From positions 1 through 16,502 of the forward strand of contig CAAGJN010000043.1 in NCBI GenBank assembly GCA_900770255.1: DNA of 16,502 nt, read 5' to 3'. Within the stretch, counting starts at the first letter, position 1, and each line of letters opens with the position of its first letter. Positions 6,801 through 14,709 of the stretch are shown here, one piece after another. The notes under the pieces were generated by a model. It ran no database searches and was not told where the DNA came from. It saw nothing but the letters and a program-made list of their open reading frames with translations. The position numbers and the translations under genes were made by a program. Origin of the DNA: Clostridia bacterium (lineage in GTDB: Bacteria > Bacillota > Clostridia > Oscillospirales > Acutalibacteraceae).

Positions 6801-7970
6801 TCAGCCAAGTTCAACAATAACGGGGACCTTGTTGCAGGCGCCGCTGGCATCCCAGGTCATCTTGCCGGTAACTCCGTCATAGGAGAAGTCGGAGGCTGTA
6901 ACAGCCGCGACCATCGCGTCGCCGAGAGCGGCGGGATCGACCTTGACGTTGTTGACGCCGGCCTTCTTCATTGCGTTGTAGATAACATATACTGCATCGT
7001 AACCGTCAGCCGCGAACTGATCGGGAGCTGTGCCGTACTTTGCCTTATAGCTGTTTACAAACTTCGAAACCTTCTCATCACTGCTGTTGACATCGAAGGG
7101 GGTGATGTACTTAATCTTGTTCTTGACGGAGGAGTCGATCTGACTTGCAACACCGTCAAGTCCGTCGCAGCCGAAGAGAAGAGCGTCGCAGCCCTTAGCT
7201 GCGCAGGTCTTTGCGATAAGACCTGCCTCGGTGTAGTAAATGGGAAGGAAGATAACGTCGCAGTCCTTCAGAGCGTTGACCTGAGTTGAGAAGTCTCTCT
7301 TGTTCTCCTTGTCAAAGCTCTGCTCGATATAGCTGACTCCGAGATTTTCCATCTCAGCCTTGAAAGCCTCGTAGATGCCGGTCGAATAGGTATCGGATGT
7401 ATCATAGATAGCACCGATCTTCTTGTAGTTTGCGGTCAGCTCCTGAGCTGCAAGGGTACCCTGATCGGGATCGCCGAAGCAGACGCGGAAGGCGTACTTG
7501 CTGGTCTCTATAACAGAGGCTGCTGAAGCCGAAGGAGTGATGAAGAACAGGCCATCCTGGCCGGCCGTCGTTGCAAAGGATGCGCAGGCAGCGGAGGTAA
7601 CTGATCCAAGGGAAACCTGCATGCCTTCCTCATAAAGGGAGGTGTAGGCTCTGGAGGCCTCGCCTGCATCGGCCTTGTCGTCTTTCATGTTGAGCTTGAA
7701 GCTCACGCCGTTGAGTCCGCCGGCGGCATTGATCTCTTCAATTGCTAGCTGAGCGCCGTTCTGGACGGAAATACCGTATGCGGAGGCATCGCCGGTCAGC
7801 GGGCCGGTAGCTCCGATTACATATTCTGTGTTATTCTTTGTGTACTCGCCTTCACTGGAGAGGTCGGCGGTACCGTTTGTTCCTGTGTCTCCGCCGTTAT
7901 TGTTGGTGCATGCGGTCAGGCCGCAGACAGCCAGAACAAGAGCGAGGACAAGTGCCAGTGTTTTTTTCAT
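6801..7970 (-). CDS. livJ: Branched-chain amino acid ABC transporter, substrate-binding lipoprotein LivJ
   Basis: The 389-residue protein starts with a lipoprotein signal (MKKTLALVLALVLAVCG) and lipobox LTAC with Cys21 as the lipid-modified residue, followed by an Asn/Gly-rich linker. YVIGATGPLTGDASAYGIS and GAQLAIEEINAAGGLNG are hallmarks of the type I periplasmic-binding (Peripla_BP_6) family. It is anchored to the outer face of the membrane and delivers Leu/Ile/Val-type substrates to LivHM. AGAGG lies six bases before the ATG. It is the first gene of the liv operon and is separated from livH by a hairpin. Exact amino-acid preference cannot be read from sequence alone. Confidence 0.95.
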   Translation of the reverse strand: MKKTLALVLALVLAVCGLTACTNNNGGDTGTNGTADLSSEGEYTKNNTEYVIGATGPLTGDASAYGISVQNGAQLAIEEINAAGGLNGVSFKLNMKDDKADAGEASRAYTSLYEEGMQVSLGSVTSAACASFATTAGQDGLFFITPSASAASVIETSKYAFRVCFGDPDQGTLAAQELTANYKKIGAIYDTSDTYSTGIYEAFKAEMENLGVSYIEQSFDKENKRDFSTQVNALKDCDVIFLPIYYTEAGLIAKTCAAKGCDALLFGCDGLDGVASQIDSSVKNKIKYITPFDVNSSDEKVSKFVNSYKAKYGTAPDQFAADGYDAVYVIYNAMKKAGVNNVKVDPAALGDAMVAAVTASDFSYDGVTGKMTWDASGACNKVPVIVELG

Positions 7971-8006
7971 GTTAATCCTCTTTTCTTAACTCTTTATTTC
8001 TATTTA

Positions 8007-8049
8007 AAGTGGTAATCGGCTAAAGCGCAAATATTACACCGAACCACTT
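8007..8049 (-). promoter_or_regulatory. Hairpin in the livJ 5' leader
   Basis: On the plus strand AAGTGGT (8007-8013) pairs with ACCACTT (8043-8049), and TCGG (8016-8019) pairs with CCGA (8039-8042), separated by a two-base bulge. It occupies most of the roughly 93-base livJ leader but stays clear of the ribosome binding site. It may stabilise the mRNA or bind a regulator; it is too short for a T-box. Confidence 0.45.
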
Positions 8050-8069
8050 AAAATCTTATATTTCCTATG

Positions 8070-8098
8070 ATTATACTGGCAGTTCTCAATGTTGTCAA
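8070..8098 (-). promoter_or_regulatory. liv operon promoter, SigmaA type
   Basis: On the minus strand a perfect TTGACA (8093-8098) and a perfect TATAAT (8070-8075) are separated by 17 bases. Such a strong core promoter, with transcription starting near 8063, implies high basal expression or control by a repressor. Confidence 0.92.
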
Positions 8099-8516
8099 TA
8101 GTCATAAAAAAATTCAGTTTTTTTAATAAAAATGCCGAAAAATCGAAAATCCGCTTTATCACTTTTAACAAGTAAAATTTCGCATCTATCAAAATATACA
8201 TTCCCGCAGGCGTCGTTTTAAATTTTCTTCCCACGCATAAGACAGGATACTCCGGCAAACGAAAAACATCCTTAGGAATACTCCCCGGGGATCCTGATAA
8301 GCTCGGTTTACTTTCCGCGGCGGGCACGGCCAATAATCCTGAGGGCTGGGCTGCTCCGGGATTCTTTTCCCATTTTTTTGCACCCTTTGCGCATATGCTG
8401 TGCCGACCCCCTCGAGCAAATTTATTTAAAAATTTTTGTAACCTTTTTGTTTTAAATTGACTATACTTATGTGTTTTTATTTTCGATAGCAGAAAACCGT
8501 TTGCAGAGGTGGGTGT
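8099..8516. other. Gene-free stretch between divergent liv and membrane-protein genes
   Basis: About 400 bases with no convincing gene. The ends are AT-rich (8100-8180 and 8420-8490) and the middle is GC-richer. Open frames on the minus strand lack recognisable domains. A 21-codon minus-strand ORF (8308-8373, starting MGKESRSSPALR) has a fair AAAGGG site nine bases upstream, but I do not trust it. On the plus strand, TTGACT (8457-8462) has no good -10 at standard distance, and TATACT (8462-8467) lacks a -35. The region may contain decayed coding sequence. Confidence 0.4.
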
Positions 8517-9137
8517 ATGATAAAAAAACTGAACATGTTTTTATTTCTTGCGGCCACGATCGGCTGTCTTGCATATTTTATCCGAGAGGCTCTGCTATGG
8601 TCAACCGGTGAATTTATCGCGACTTACCTTGACAACCCGTCAAAATATTTTATTTTTGTCTGCTTCTATCTTATCCCGTTCATTTTTGCCCTGCGCGAGC
8701 CGTATCTATCCGCGTCGCTCAGAGAGAAGTACGGCAAAAAGCTGCTCGGTCACGTCGCCTCCTCGTCTGTCGTGTGGGCGCTCTGTTTCTGCGCGTGGCT
8801 GATCCTGCTGTATTTCGGCGCGGCATTGTTTATCGGCAAGGATCATATAACCGTGCCCTATGTCGTCTTTGTTTTCTCAAGGCTTTTTACTGTCGCGTTT
8901 TCCTACATAATAATGTACCATGTATTCTATAATCTGACCGGCAAGGAGATAATCAGCGTATGCATTCCCTACGCGCTCGGGCTGCTGTGTCTGCTTGCGC
9001 TGAGCCTTGCACGGACGCGCTTCTGCTTCGTCGGCAACAATGAGATGTTGCTGTTGTTGCTTTACTGCATCGTCCTCATCGTCTTCGGTCTAATTTTTCT
9101 CGCGTACAGACTCGGCAGAAAAAAGGTTAAGGCGTGA
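8517..9137 (+). CDS. Six-helix membrane protein of unknown function
   Basis: A 206-residue integral membrane protein that I do not recognise. Hydrophobic segments fall at about residues 7-22, 43-59, 84-106, 113-138, 145-165 and 177-198, so six membrane helices are likely. The ends are basic (MIKKLN at the start, GRKKVKA at the end), suggesting both lie in the cytoplasm. There are no obvious catalytic or ligand motifs. The general look resembles small ABC-2-type permease-like or lantibiotic-immunity-like proteins, but no ATPase partner is nearby, so no function is claimed. AGAGG lies seven bases before the ATG. The gene is divergent from the liv operon and is followed by two strong hairpins. 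Confidence 0.8.
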   Translation: MIKKLNMFLFLAATIGCLAYFIREALLWSTGEFIATYLDNPSKYFIFVCFYLIPFIFALREPYLSASLREKYGKKLLGHVASSSVVWALCFCAWLILLYFGAALFIGKDHITVPYVVFVFSRLFTVAFSYIIMYHVFYNLTGKEIISVCIPYALGLLCLLALSLARTRFCFVGNNEMLLLLLYCIVLIVFGLIFLAYRLGRKKVKA

Positions 9138-9190
9138 CGCATTAACCGATCGGCATAATTACCGAAAAACAACACTCAAGTATAAAAAGA

Positions 9191-9213
9191 CCCCGCACCG
9201 AAACAGTGCGGGG
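9191..9213. terminator. Bidirectional-looking terminator after the six-helix membrane protein
   Basis: CCCCGCAC (9191-9198) pairs with GTGCGGGG (9206-9213) around a seven-base loop. The plus-strand tail is short (TTCAT), while the minus-strand tail is TCTTTTTATA. It lies 53 bases after the stop codon of the upstream gene. Confidence 0.75.
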
Positions 9214-9214
9214 T
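9201..9214. repeat. Left copy of a 14-bp direct repeat
   Basis: AAACAGTGCGGGGT is identical to 9814-9827. The two copies flank a segment of about 600 bases that holds the 78-residue membrane protein gene and several hairpins. This copy forms the loop and 3' arm of the hairpin at 9191-9213. Confidence 0.7.
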
Positions 9215-9227
9215 TCATAAGACAGTT

Positions 9228-9259
9228 ACAGACACAGTAGTTTGCACTGCTGTGTCTGT
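9228..9259 (+). terminator. Second strong hairpin, terminator-like
   Basis: ACAGACACAGTAG (9228-9240) pairs over 13 positions, one of them wobble, with CTGCTGTGTCTGT (9247-9259) around a six-base loop. A mixed T-rich tail, TCTTGCATTTT, follows on the plus strand. It may be a back-up terminator or part of the leader of the next gene. Confidence 0.6.
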
Positions 9260-9339
9260 TCTTGCATTTTATCCTGTTCTGTGATAATAAGGAACAAAAC
9301 AGACCTACAAATCCCAATTTGACAAAGGAGTGTGATTGT

Positions 9340-9576
9340 ATGAAAAAGTTATTTTCAATACTGTCCGCCATTTCATTTATGCTTTATGCATTAGTGGATT
9401 TCGGCAAAAATGCGCTTGAAACATATTTCCATATTCAGTTGATGAACGCCATGCGTAATTTTTCAAGCGGTGATTATTTCGTTGATGCGGGTATGTGCCA
9501 AGCTGTCTTGTTGGCAGTCGGTGTAATTTGCCTTGTTGCATTTGTTGCTTCGTTCTTTGTGAAAGACAAGAAGTAA
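9340..9576 (+). CDS. Small two-helix membrane protein of unknown function
   Basis: I start this 78-residue protein at MKKLFSILSA (ATG 9340-9342) because AAAGGAG lies nine bases upstream; a longer frame from 9262 has no such site and adds unlike residues. Two hydrophobic helices are visible, about residues 4-22 and 52-73, with a polar linker and a basic tail (VKDKK). No known family is recognised. Its codon use is richer in A/T at third positions than its neighbours (for example TTG, GTT and GCA runs), and it sits between direct repeats, which hints at separate acquisition. A possible promoter is TTGCAT (9262-9267) with a TAATAA-like box 17 bases later. Confidence 0.65.
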   Translation: MKKLFSILSAISFMLYALVDFGKNALETYFHIQLMNAMRNFSSGDYFVDAGMCQAVLLAVGVICLVAFVASFFVKDKK

Positions 9577-9602
9577 GCCAATTCCAGTTTGTCGAACAGC
9601 TA

Positions 9603-9738
9603 AGGGCGCACTTCTATACGGGTATTCCCCGCATGTGCGCTCTGTGAGACTGAGCAGCCCGGACACCTGAATGTCCGGGGCGCTTTGCGTCACTGTGTTC
9701 CGAACATGGGACTATATCCCTTGCGCCGCGAAAGCGGC
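9603..9738 (+). other. Run of hairpins downstream of the small membrane protein gene
   Basis: Bases 9577-9919 hold no convincing gene. Consecutive stems are AGGGCGCAC (9603-9611) with GTGCGCTCT (9635-9643), CCCGGACA (9658-9665) with TGTCCGGG (9672-9679), and GCCGC-GAAA-GCGGC (9725-9738), the last nested in CCTTG/CAAGG. The strong terminator at 9757-9779 follows. This could be a structured 3' untranslated region or a small RNA of about 180 bases. I recognise no known RNA family. Confidence 0.45.
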
Positions 9739-9756
9739 TATCCTCTCAAGGAAAAA

Positions 9757-9779
9757 GGCGTGACTTTCGCGGTCACGCC
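9757..9779. terminator. Bidirectional terminator between convergent genes
   Basis: GGCGTGAC (9757-9764) pairs with GTCACGCC (9772-9779) around a seven-base loop. The plus strand continues TTTTATCTATTTT, and the minus strand continues TTTTTCC. It fits as a shared terminator for the plus-strand small gene and the minus-strand ktrA transcript. Confidence 0.85.
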
Positions 9780-9813
9780 TTTTATCTATTTTACTGTCTT
9801 ACGAACACCGCCT

Positions 9814-9827
9814 AAACAGTGCGGGGT
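9814..9827. repeat. Right copy of a 14-bp direct repeat
   Basis: AAACAGTGCGGGGT is identical to 9201-9214. Unlike the left copy it does not sit in a good hairpin, because the matching 5' arm is degraded. A second shared word, AAAAAGGTTAAG, occurs at 9120-9131 and again at 9845-9856, just outside the pair. Confidence 0.7.
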
Positions 9828-9919
9828 CTTTCAGCGCCCTCGGGAAAAAGGTTAAGCTTTGTTTATTTTTAGGCCGATATATTTCCCGGCAATCACATTG
9901 AGCGGCTGTTTTTTAGCCG

Positions 9920-10603
9920 TCACGAATCTCCCTCTATCCACATCGCCAGACGGTCGATTCCTTCGCGTCCGCCCGCGGCATAGATTATGTCGCCCTTCTT
10001 GAACGTATAGTCAGGCGAGATATACTCGTTAAGGCTGTTGCCGTTCTCTATTGCGATGATGTTCACGCCGAACCTTTTGCGGAGATCCGCCGACATCACG
10101 GTAGTGCCCACGATCGCCTCGGAGACAGCAAACTTGGAGACGTTGAGCTTCTCGCTCAGCTGCACAAAGTCCAGCAGCCGCGCGTCCTCAAGCTTGTGCG
10201 CAAGCCTCACCGCCATATCCCGCTCCGGGAAGACCACGTCCGCGCCGAGCTTTTCGAGTATCTCCCCGTGTTCTGCGCTTTTAGCCTTGGAGATCACCTT
10301 GGGGATTCCCAGCGCGCGGAGGTTGAGCGTTGTGATAATGGAGGTGTCCATCTTCTCGCCAATGCAGACGATGGCCACATCGCAGTTCTGTATTCCGGTC
10401 TCCGACAGAGACTTTTTGTCAAAGCTCCTGAGCACATAGGCGTTTTCTGTATATTCGCGCACCTCGCGGACCTTCTCCTCGTCGCCGTCGATAACAAGCA
10501 ACTCTGCCCCTGCCGAGGCGAGCTCGACTGCAAGCGCATATCCGAATCTGCCCAGGCCGACTATTCCGTATGTGCATTTATCTTTTTTAGATCTGCTGAA
10601 CAT
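9920..10603 (-). CDS. ktrA: Potassium uptake regulatory subunit KtrA (TrkA family)
   Basis: I start this 227-residue protein at MFSRSKKDK (ATG 10601-10603) because AGGGGG lies six bases upstream; an upstream in-frame ATG at 10621 has no ribosome binding site. An RCK_N (TrkA_N) Rossmann domain covers about residues 11-130, with the nucleotide-binding loop GLGRFG (16-21) and the acidic Asp39 at the end of strand two. A TrkA_C domain follows from about 150 to the end. KtrA forms a cytoplasmic octameric ring that binds ATP/ADP and gates the KtrB channel. The length matches the family (about 220). It begins 14 bases after ktrB, as expected for a coupled pair. Downstream the transcript probably ends at the bidirectional terminator near 9768. 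Confidence 0.95.
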   Translation of the reverse strand: MFSRSKKDKCTYGIVGLGRFGYALAVELASAGAELLVIDGDEEKVREVREYTENAYVLRSFDKKSLSETGIQNCDVAIVCIGEKMDTSIITTLNLRALGIPKVISKAKSAEHGEILEKLGADVVFPERDMAVRLAHKLEDARLLDFVQLSEKLNVSKFAVSEAIVGTTVMSADLRKRFGVNIIAIENGNSLNEYISPDYTFKKGDIIYAAGGREGIDRLAMWIEGDS

Positions 10604-10617
10604 AACAGTCCCCCTTT

Positions 10618-11916
10618 TCATCCTATCGCTATATTCCCGTCAGGATATTTCACGCGCTCGCCCTTTGTAAAATACCAGAGCGAAGCGATCGTCAGCGGGC
10701 CGAGCCTGCCGATGAACATTATTATCATCGACAGCAGCTTGCTCCCGTCGCACAGCGAGGGGGTTATGCCCGTAGATAAACCGACCGTGCCGAATGCACT
10801 CGCCGCCTCAAACAGCGCGTCCATAAACGAGACGTCCGGCTCGAGCAGGACTAAAAAAAACGTACCTGTCAGAACGACGCTCAGGGCGATAAGGGCTATT
10901 ACCGCAGCCTTGCGGAAAGCATTCGCCGGCACGGAATAGTGAAAGCATTTCTCCGCCCTGTTTGTAGCCGCTGATTTTATACCCTGAAGCAAAACAAAAA
11001 ATGTGCTTGTCTTGATTCCGCCGCCGGTGGAGCCCGGCGACGCGCCGATGAACATCAGCACGATGACCACGAGCCGGCCCGCATCCGAAAAGCTGCCCAG
11101 AGAATAGGTTGAGAAGCCTGCCGTTCTCGCCGAGACACTTTGAAACAGAGCCCCAAGCCAGGAGATATTCTCCGTCAGCTTCAGCAGGATCATGCCCGCC
11201 AGAATAAGCGCGGCGCTGGTTGACAGCACAACCTTCGTGTGCATGGAGAAGCTGCGCCAGCGAAAACGCTTTTCGACAACCTCGCGTATGACAAAAAAGC
11301 CTATTCCGCCGAAAACCACCAGCCCGCAGGTCACAAGATTGAGCAGGACATCGTCCCGGTAAGCGCTCAAGCCCTGAAAACTTCCGAGAATATCAAATCC
11401 GGAGTTGTTGAAGGCCGCGACCGAATGAAACAGGCTGATCCAGGCGGCTTTGAGCGCAGGATAGCGCTTTCTGAAGGAAATAAAGCACAGCACCGCCCCG
11501 ATGGCCTCAAAGGAAAGGGTGGTCAGGAACACGCTTTTTACAAAGCGGATCACGCCCTTGCCGGAGTCGAAATTCATCGCCTCGCGCACGAGCGTGCGCT
11601 CCTTGAGGTTTATCTTCTTCCCCATCGCCAGTATCACACCGGTGCCGATTGACGCCACGCCGAGGCCTCCGATCTGAATTAACAGCGCGATAACGAACTG
11701 ACCGAGCGGGGTGAAGGTGTCGGCCACATCGACAACCAGCAGGCCGGTTACGCACACCGCGCTCGTCGAAGTATAGAGCGCGTCAATATATCTCAGATCG
11801 ACGCCGTCGCGCACGCAGCACGGCAGCATCAAAAGTCCCGAGCCCAGCAGGATGGTCAGCGCAAAACCCAGCGCGATTATCCTGCCGGAAGACAATCTTT
11901 TTAAGGCTCCTGTCAT
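10618..11916 (-). CDS. ktrB: Potassium uptake channel subunit KtrB (Trk/Ktr/HKT family)
   Basis: The 432-residue membrane protein starts at ATG 11914-11916, with AGAGG seven bases upstream; a TTG two codons earlier is less likely. Four pore-loop repeats carry the selectivity Gly: VTGL (about residue 58), NNSGFD (170-175), TAGFS (265-269) and GTVGLS (376-381). A single Gly at each filter position fits K+ selectivity with Na+ coupling. GASPGSTGGGIKTST after the third pore matches the intramembrane gating region of KtrB. It works as a dimer on the KtrA ring to import K+. It sits 27 bases after the ATPase gene with no terminator visible between them, so it probably shares that transcript. Confidence 0.95.
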   Translation of the reverse strand: MTGALKRLSSGRIIALGFALTILLGSGLLMLPCCVRDGVDLRYIDALYTSTSAVCVTGLLVVDVADTFTPLGQFVIALLIQIGGLGVASIGTGVILAMGKKINLKERTLVREAMNFDSGKGVIRFVKSVFLTTLSFEAIGAVLCFISFRKRYPALKAAWISLFHSVAAFNNSGFDILGSFQGLSAYRDDVLLNLVTCGLVVFGGIGFFVIREVVEKRFRWRSFSMHTKVVLSTSAALILAGMILLKLTENISWLGALFQSVSARTAGFSTYSLGSFSDAGRLVVIVLMFIGASPGSTGGGIKTSTFFVLLQGIKSAATNRAEKCFHYSVPANAFRKAAVIALIALSVVLTGTFFLVLLEPDVSFMDALFEAASAFGTVGLSTGITPSLCDGSKLLSMIIMFIGRLGPLTIASLWYFTKGERVKYPDGNIAIG

Positions 11917-11943
11917 AATCAAGCCTCTGATCTTTATAAAAAT

Positions 11944-14646
11944 TTATCTCTGACTTTTCCTCTTTGCGGCGGCGCGCTGTATCGCCTTGATAATCTCAAC
12001 TATCGGGATTACCGAGATCGCAAGACCGATCGACGCCGCATATTCGGCGAAGCCGATAGGAGTGAAGCTGAACGCATTTGCAAGGAAGGGGATCTCGATA
12101 ACTGCGGTGGTCAGCGCGAGCGATGCTATCATTGCACCAAACAGCGGCAGATTGTGGCTGCCCTTTATGCTCATCAAAATAATCGAGCCGCGCTGCGAAC
12201 GCATGTTGAACGAATGGAATATCTCGCACATTGACATCGTGAGGAACGCCATTGTCATACCCTGCTCGCAGTCTTTAATATGCATGAACGCCCAATGTCC
12301 GGTTTCAAAGCGCTCGCCGATAAAGAATGCCGCGAGCGTCAGTATGGTCACAAGCAAGCCCTGATATAGCACGTCGAAACCGAGTCCGCCTGCGAATATT
12401 CCGTCGGACGGGTCGCGGGGCTTGCGGTGCATGATATCTGCTTCCGCCTTTTCAAGTCCGAGCGCAAGCGCCGGGAAGCAGTCGGTGACGAGGTTTATAA
12501 ACAGCAGGTGCGGCGCCTTGAGAATGGTGAAGTCCAGCAGCGTCGCGACAAAGATCGCAAGCACCTCGGCGAGGTTTGAGCCGAGCAGGAACTGGATCGC
12601 CTTGCGTATGTTGTCATATACACGCCTGCCTTCTTCGACGGCGTTGACAATAGTTGCAAAGTTGTCATCCGCGAGCACCATGTCGGCAACGTTCTTTGTA
12701 ACGTCCGTGCCGGTGATGCCCATGCCGATACCGATATCGGCGCTCTTTATCGACGGAGCGTCGTTGACTCCGTCGCCGGTCATGGCGGTTATCTTGCCCT
12801 TTGCGCGCCATGCGTTGACTATGCGCGTCTTGTGCTCAGGCTGTACGCGCGCATAAACGAATATACTCTCGACCCTGTCGGCAAACTCCTCGTCGCTCAT
12901 CTCCGAGAGCTCTGCGCCCGTTATCGCCTGCGACGGGTCGGTCAGTATGCCGAGCTCTGCCGCTATCGCGACTGCGGTATCCTTGTGGTCGCCGGTGATC
13001 ATCACGGGAGTTATGCCCGCTCCGCGGCACTCCTCAATGGCCGCCTTAACCTCCGGGCGCACGGGATCGATCATGCCCGTAAGACCGACAAAAACAAGAT
13101 TGTTTTCAAGCTTTTCGGGCGAAAAGTCAGTCGGCTCCTCGCCGTACTTTCTGAACGCGGCTGCAAGCACGCGCAGGGCCTTGTCTGCCATACGCTTGTT
13201 CTCGGCGGCTATTTTCGCCCTTATCTCATCAGTCATCGGCACCGTCTCGCCGTCGATGAGCGCATGGGTGCACAGATCGACAACCACGTCGGGCGCACCC
13301 TTTGTATACTGGACGATCCCGTCCGGGGCGCTGTGGACTGTTGACATCATCTTTCTGCCCGAGTCAAACGGTGCTTCGCCTATTCTCGGGCTTGTCTTCT
13401 TGAGCTCATTTTTATTCATGCCCAGGCTGACTGCATAGCCGACGAGCGCGGCCTCCGTGGGCTCACCGGTTATCGAGCCATCCTCGCCCTCCTCCGCGTC
13501 GGAGCACAGCGCCATGGCTGTGGCGAGAAGCTGCTCTTCGCCGAAATGATCGACAACGGTCATTTTGTTCTGGGTGAGTGTGCCGGTCTTGTCAGAGCAG
13601 ATTATCTGCGCGCAGCCGAGCGTCTCGACGGCGGTCAGCTTGCGTATGACCGCGTTTCTCTTCGACATGTTCGTCACGCCTATTGAGAGCACAATTGTCA
13701 CGACTGCCGCAAGTCCCTCAGGCACGGCGGCAACCGCAAGGCTGACCGCGACCATAAACACATCGATTACACTCTTGAATATCAGGTCCGCATCTCCGCT
13801 TGCGAGCGTGCTGCGCTCCATAAAGAGCGTAAACACGAAAATAAACGCGCAGATGCCGAGCACAAGAAAGGTCAGCGTCTTTGAAAGCTGGGCGAGCTTC
13901 TTTTGCAGAGGAGTCTGGCCGTCCTCCGCCTTTGTTATCGCATCGGCGATCTTGCCCATCTCGGTGTTCATTCCGGTGTCGGTAACGACGGCCTTGCCGC
14001 GGCCGTAGACAACGGAGCTGCCCATATAGGCCATATTCTTTCTGTCACCGAGCGGGATATCGTCACCGCTGCCGAGCCCGAGCACGGAGATCATCTTGCT
14101 AACGGGCACGCTCTCGCCGGTCAGTGCCGCCTCTTCTATTTTGAGGCTCGCGCTCTCAAATATGCGGCAGTCTGCGGGAACTGCGTCGCCCGCCTCAAGC
14201 ACGACCACATCGCCGACAACGAGTTCTTCGCTCTTGACGGTCATTATTTTGCCGTCGCGGATGACCTTCGATGTCGCGGCGCTCATCTCCTGCAAAGCTT
14301 CAATCGCTTTCTCCGCCTTGCTCTCCTGAAAAACTCCGAGCACGGCGTTGATGAGCACGACGATGAGAATTATGAGCGTATCGGTCGGGAAAGTCGAAGT
14401 GCCCGACATCCTTCCCTCATACACCGTCGTTATGGCAGAAATAACCGCTGCGACGATAAGGATGATTATCATCGGATCCGAAAGCTGCTCAAAGAAACGT
14501 CTGATGAGCGATTTCGGCTTAGCCTCCGCGAGCTTGTTTCTTCCGTCGCGCTCGAGTCTTAGCCCCGCCTCAGCCTCGGATAGGCCCTGTTCGGAGCTTC
14601 CGGTCTGTTCAAAAACCGACCGGACTTCTTCAAGATAATATTTCAT
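11944..14646 (-). CDS. P2-type cation-transporting ATPase, probable Mn2+/Ca2+ exporter
   Basis: At 900 residues this is a full-length P-type ATPase of the SERCA/PMR1 class. Motifs in order are actuator TGES (176-179), VPEGL (309-312, the TM4 ion-site Glu310), phosphorylated DKTGTLT (Asp352), nucleotide-domain KGAPD (449-453), TGD (551-553) and hinge TGDGVND (623-629). Ion-site residues Asn691 and Glu694 in TM5, and Asn718, Thr721 and Asp722 in TM6 (NLVTD) are present. By my hand alignment the position of SERCA Glu908 in TM8 is Ser806, so only one ion per cycle may be carried. Family members export Ca2+ or Mn2+ from the cytoplasm. The Mn2+ riboswitch upstream favours Mn2+, as with streptococcal MgtA. 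The ATG has GGAGG about six bases upstream. First gene of a unit with ktrB and ktrA. Confidence 0.94.
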   Translation of the reverse strand: MKYYLEEVRSVFEQTGSSEQGLSEAEAGLRLERDGRNKLAEAKPKSLIRRFFEQLSDPMIIILIVAAVISAITTVYEGRMSGTSTFPTDTLIILIVVLINAVLGVFQESKAEKAIEALQEMSAATSKVIRDGKIMTVKSEELVVGDVVVLEAGDAVPADCRIFESASLKIEEAALTGESVPVSKMISVLGLGSGDDIPLGDRKNMAYMGSSVVYGRGKAVVTDTGMNTEMGKIADAITKAEDGQTPLQKKLAQLSKTLTFLVLGICAFIFVFTLFMERSTLASGDADLIFKSVIDVFMVAVSLAVAAVPEGLAAVVTIVLSIGVTNMSKRNAVIRKLTAVETLGCAQIICSDKTGTLTQNKMTVVDHFGEEQLLATAMALCSDAEEGEDGSITGEPTEAALVGYAVSLGMNKNELKKTSPRIGEAPFDSGRKMMSTVHSAPDGIVQYTKGAPDVVVDLCTHALIDGETVPMTDEIRAKIAAENKRMADKALRVLAAAFRKYGEEPTDFSPEKLENNLVFVGLTGMIDPVRPEVKAAIEECRGAGITPVMITGDHKDTAVAIAAELGILTDPSQAITGAELSEMSDEEFADRVESIFVYARVQPEHKTRIVNAWRAKGKITAMTGDGVNDAPSIKSADIGIGMGITGTDVTKNVADMVLADDNFATIVNAVEEGRRVYDNIRKAIQFLLGSNLAEVLAIFVATLLDFTILKAPHLLFINLVTDCFPALALGLEKAEADIMHRKPRDPSDGIFAGGLGFDVLYQGLLVTILTLAAFFIGERFETGHWAFMHIKDCEQGMTMAFLTMSMCEIFHSFNMRSQRGSIILMSIKGSHNLPLFGAMIASLALTTAVIEIPFLANAFSFTPIGFAEYAASIGLAISVIPIVEIIKAIQRAAAKRKSQR

Positions 14647-14672
14647 GCTGTACCTCCTTGTGGTAAACCAAA

Positions 14673-14709
14673 AAGACCTTTGGCAGACACTATGCCTGCC
14701 AAAGGTCTT
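14673..14709 (-). terminator. Riboswitch-controlled terminator upstream of the cation ATPase
   Basis: AAGACCTTTGGCAG (14673-14686) pairs perfectly over 14 bases with CTGCCAAAGGTCTT (14696-14709) around a nine-base loop, and a run of five T on the minus strand overlaps its end. Its 5' arm as transcribed includes the ACCTTTG block that belongs to the 3' end of the riboswitch aptamer. The two structures are therefore mutually exclusive: ligand-bound aptamer should prevent this terminator and turn expression on. Confidence 0.9.

Noticed and set aside
8189..8419. Minus-strand open frame of 76 codons upstream of livJ
   Set aside because: No ribosome binding site or family resemblance, and it overlaps another open frame in the same gene-free region.
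10604..10621. Longer ktrA start at 10621
   Set aside because: No ribosome binding site; AGGGGG precedes the ATG at 10603 at proper distance.
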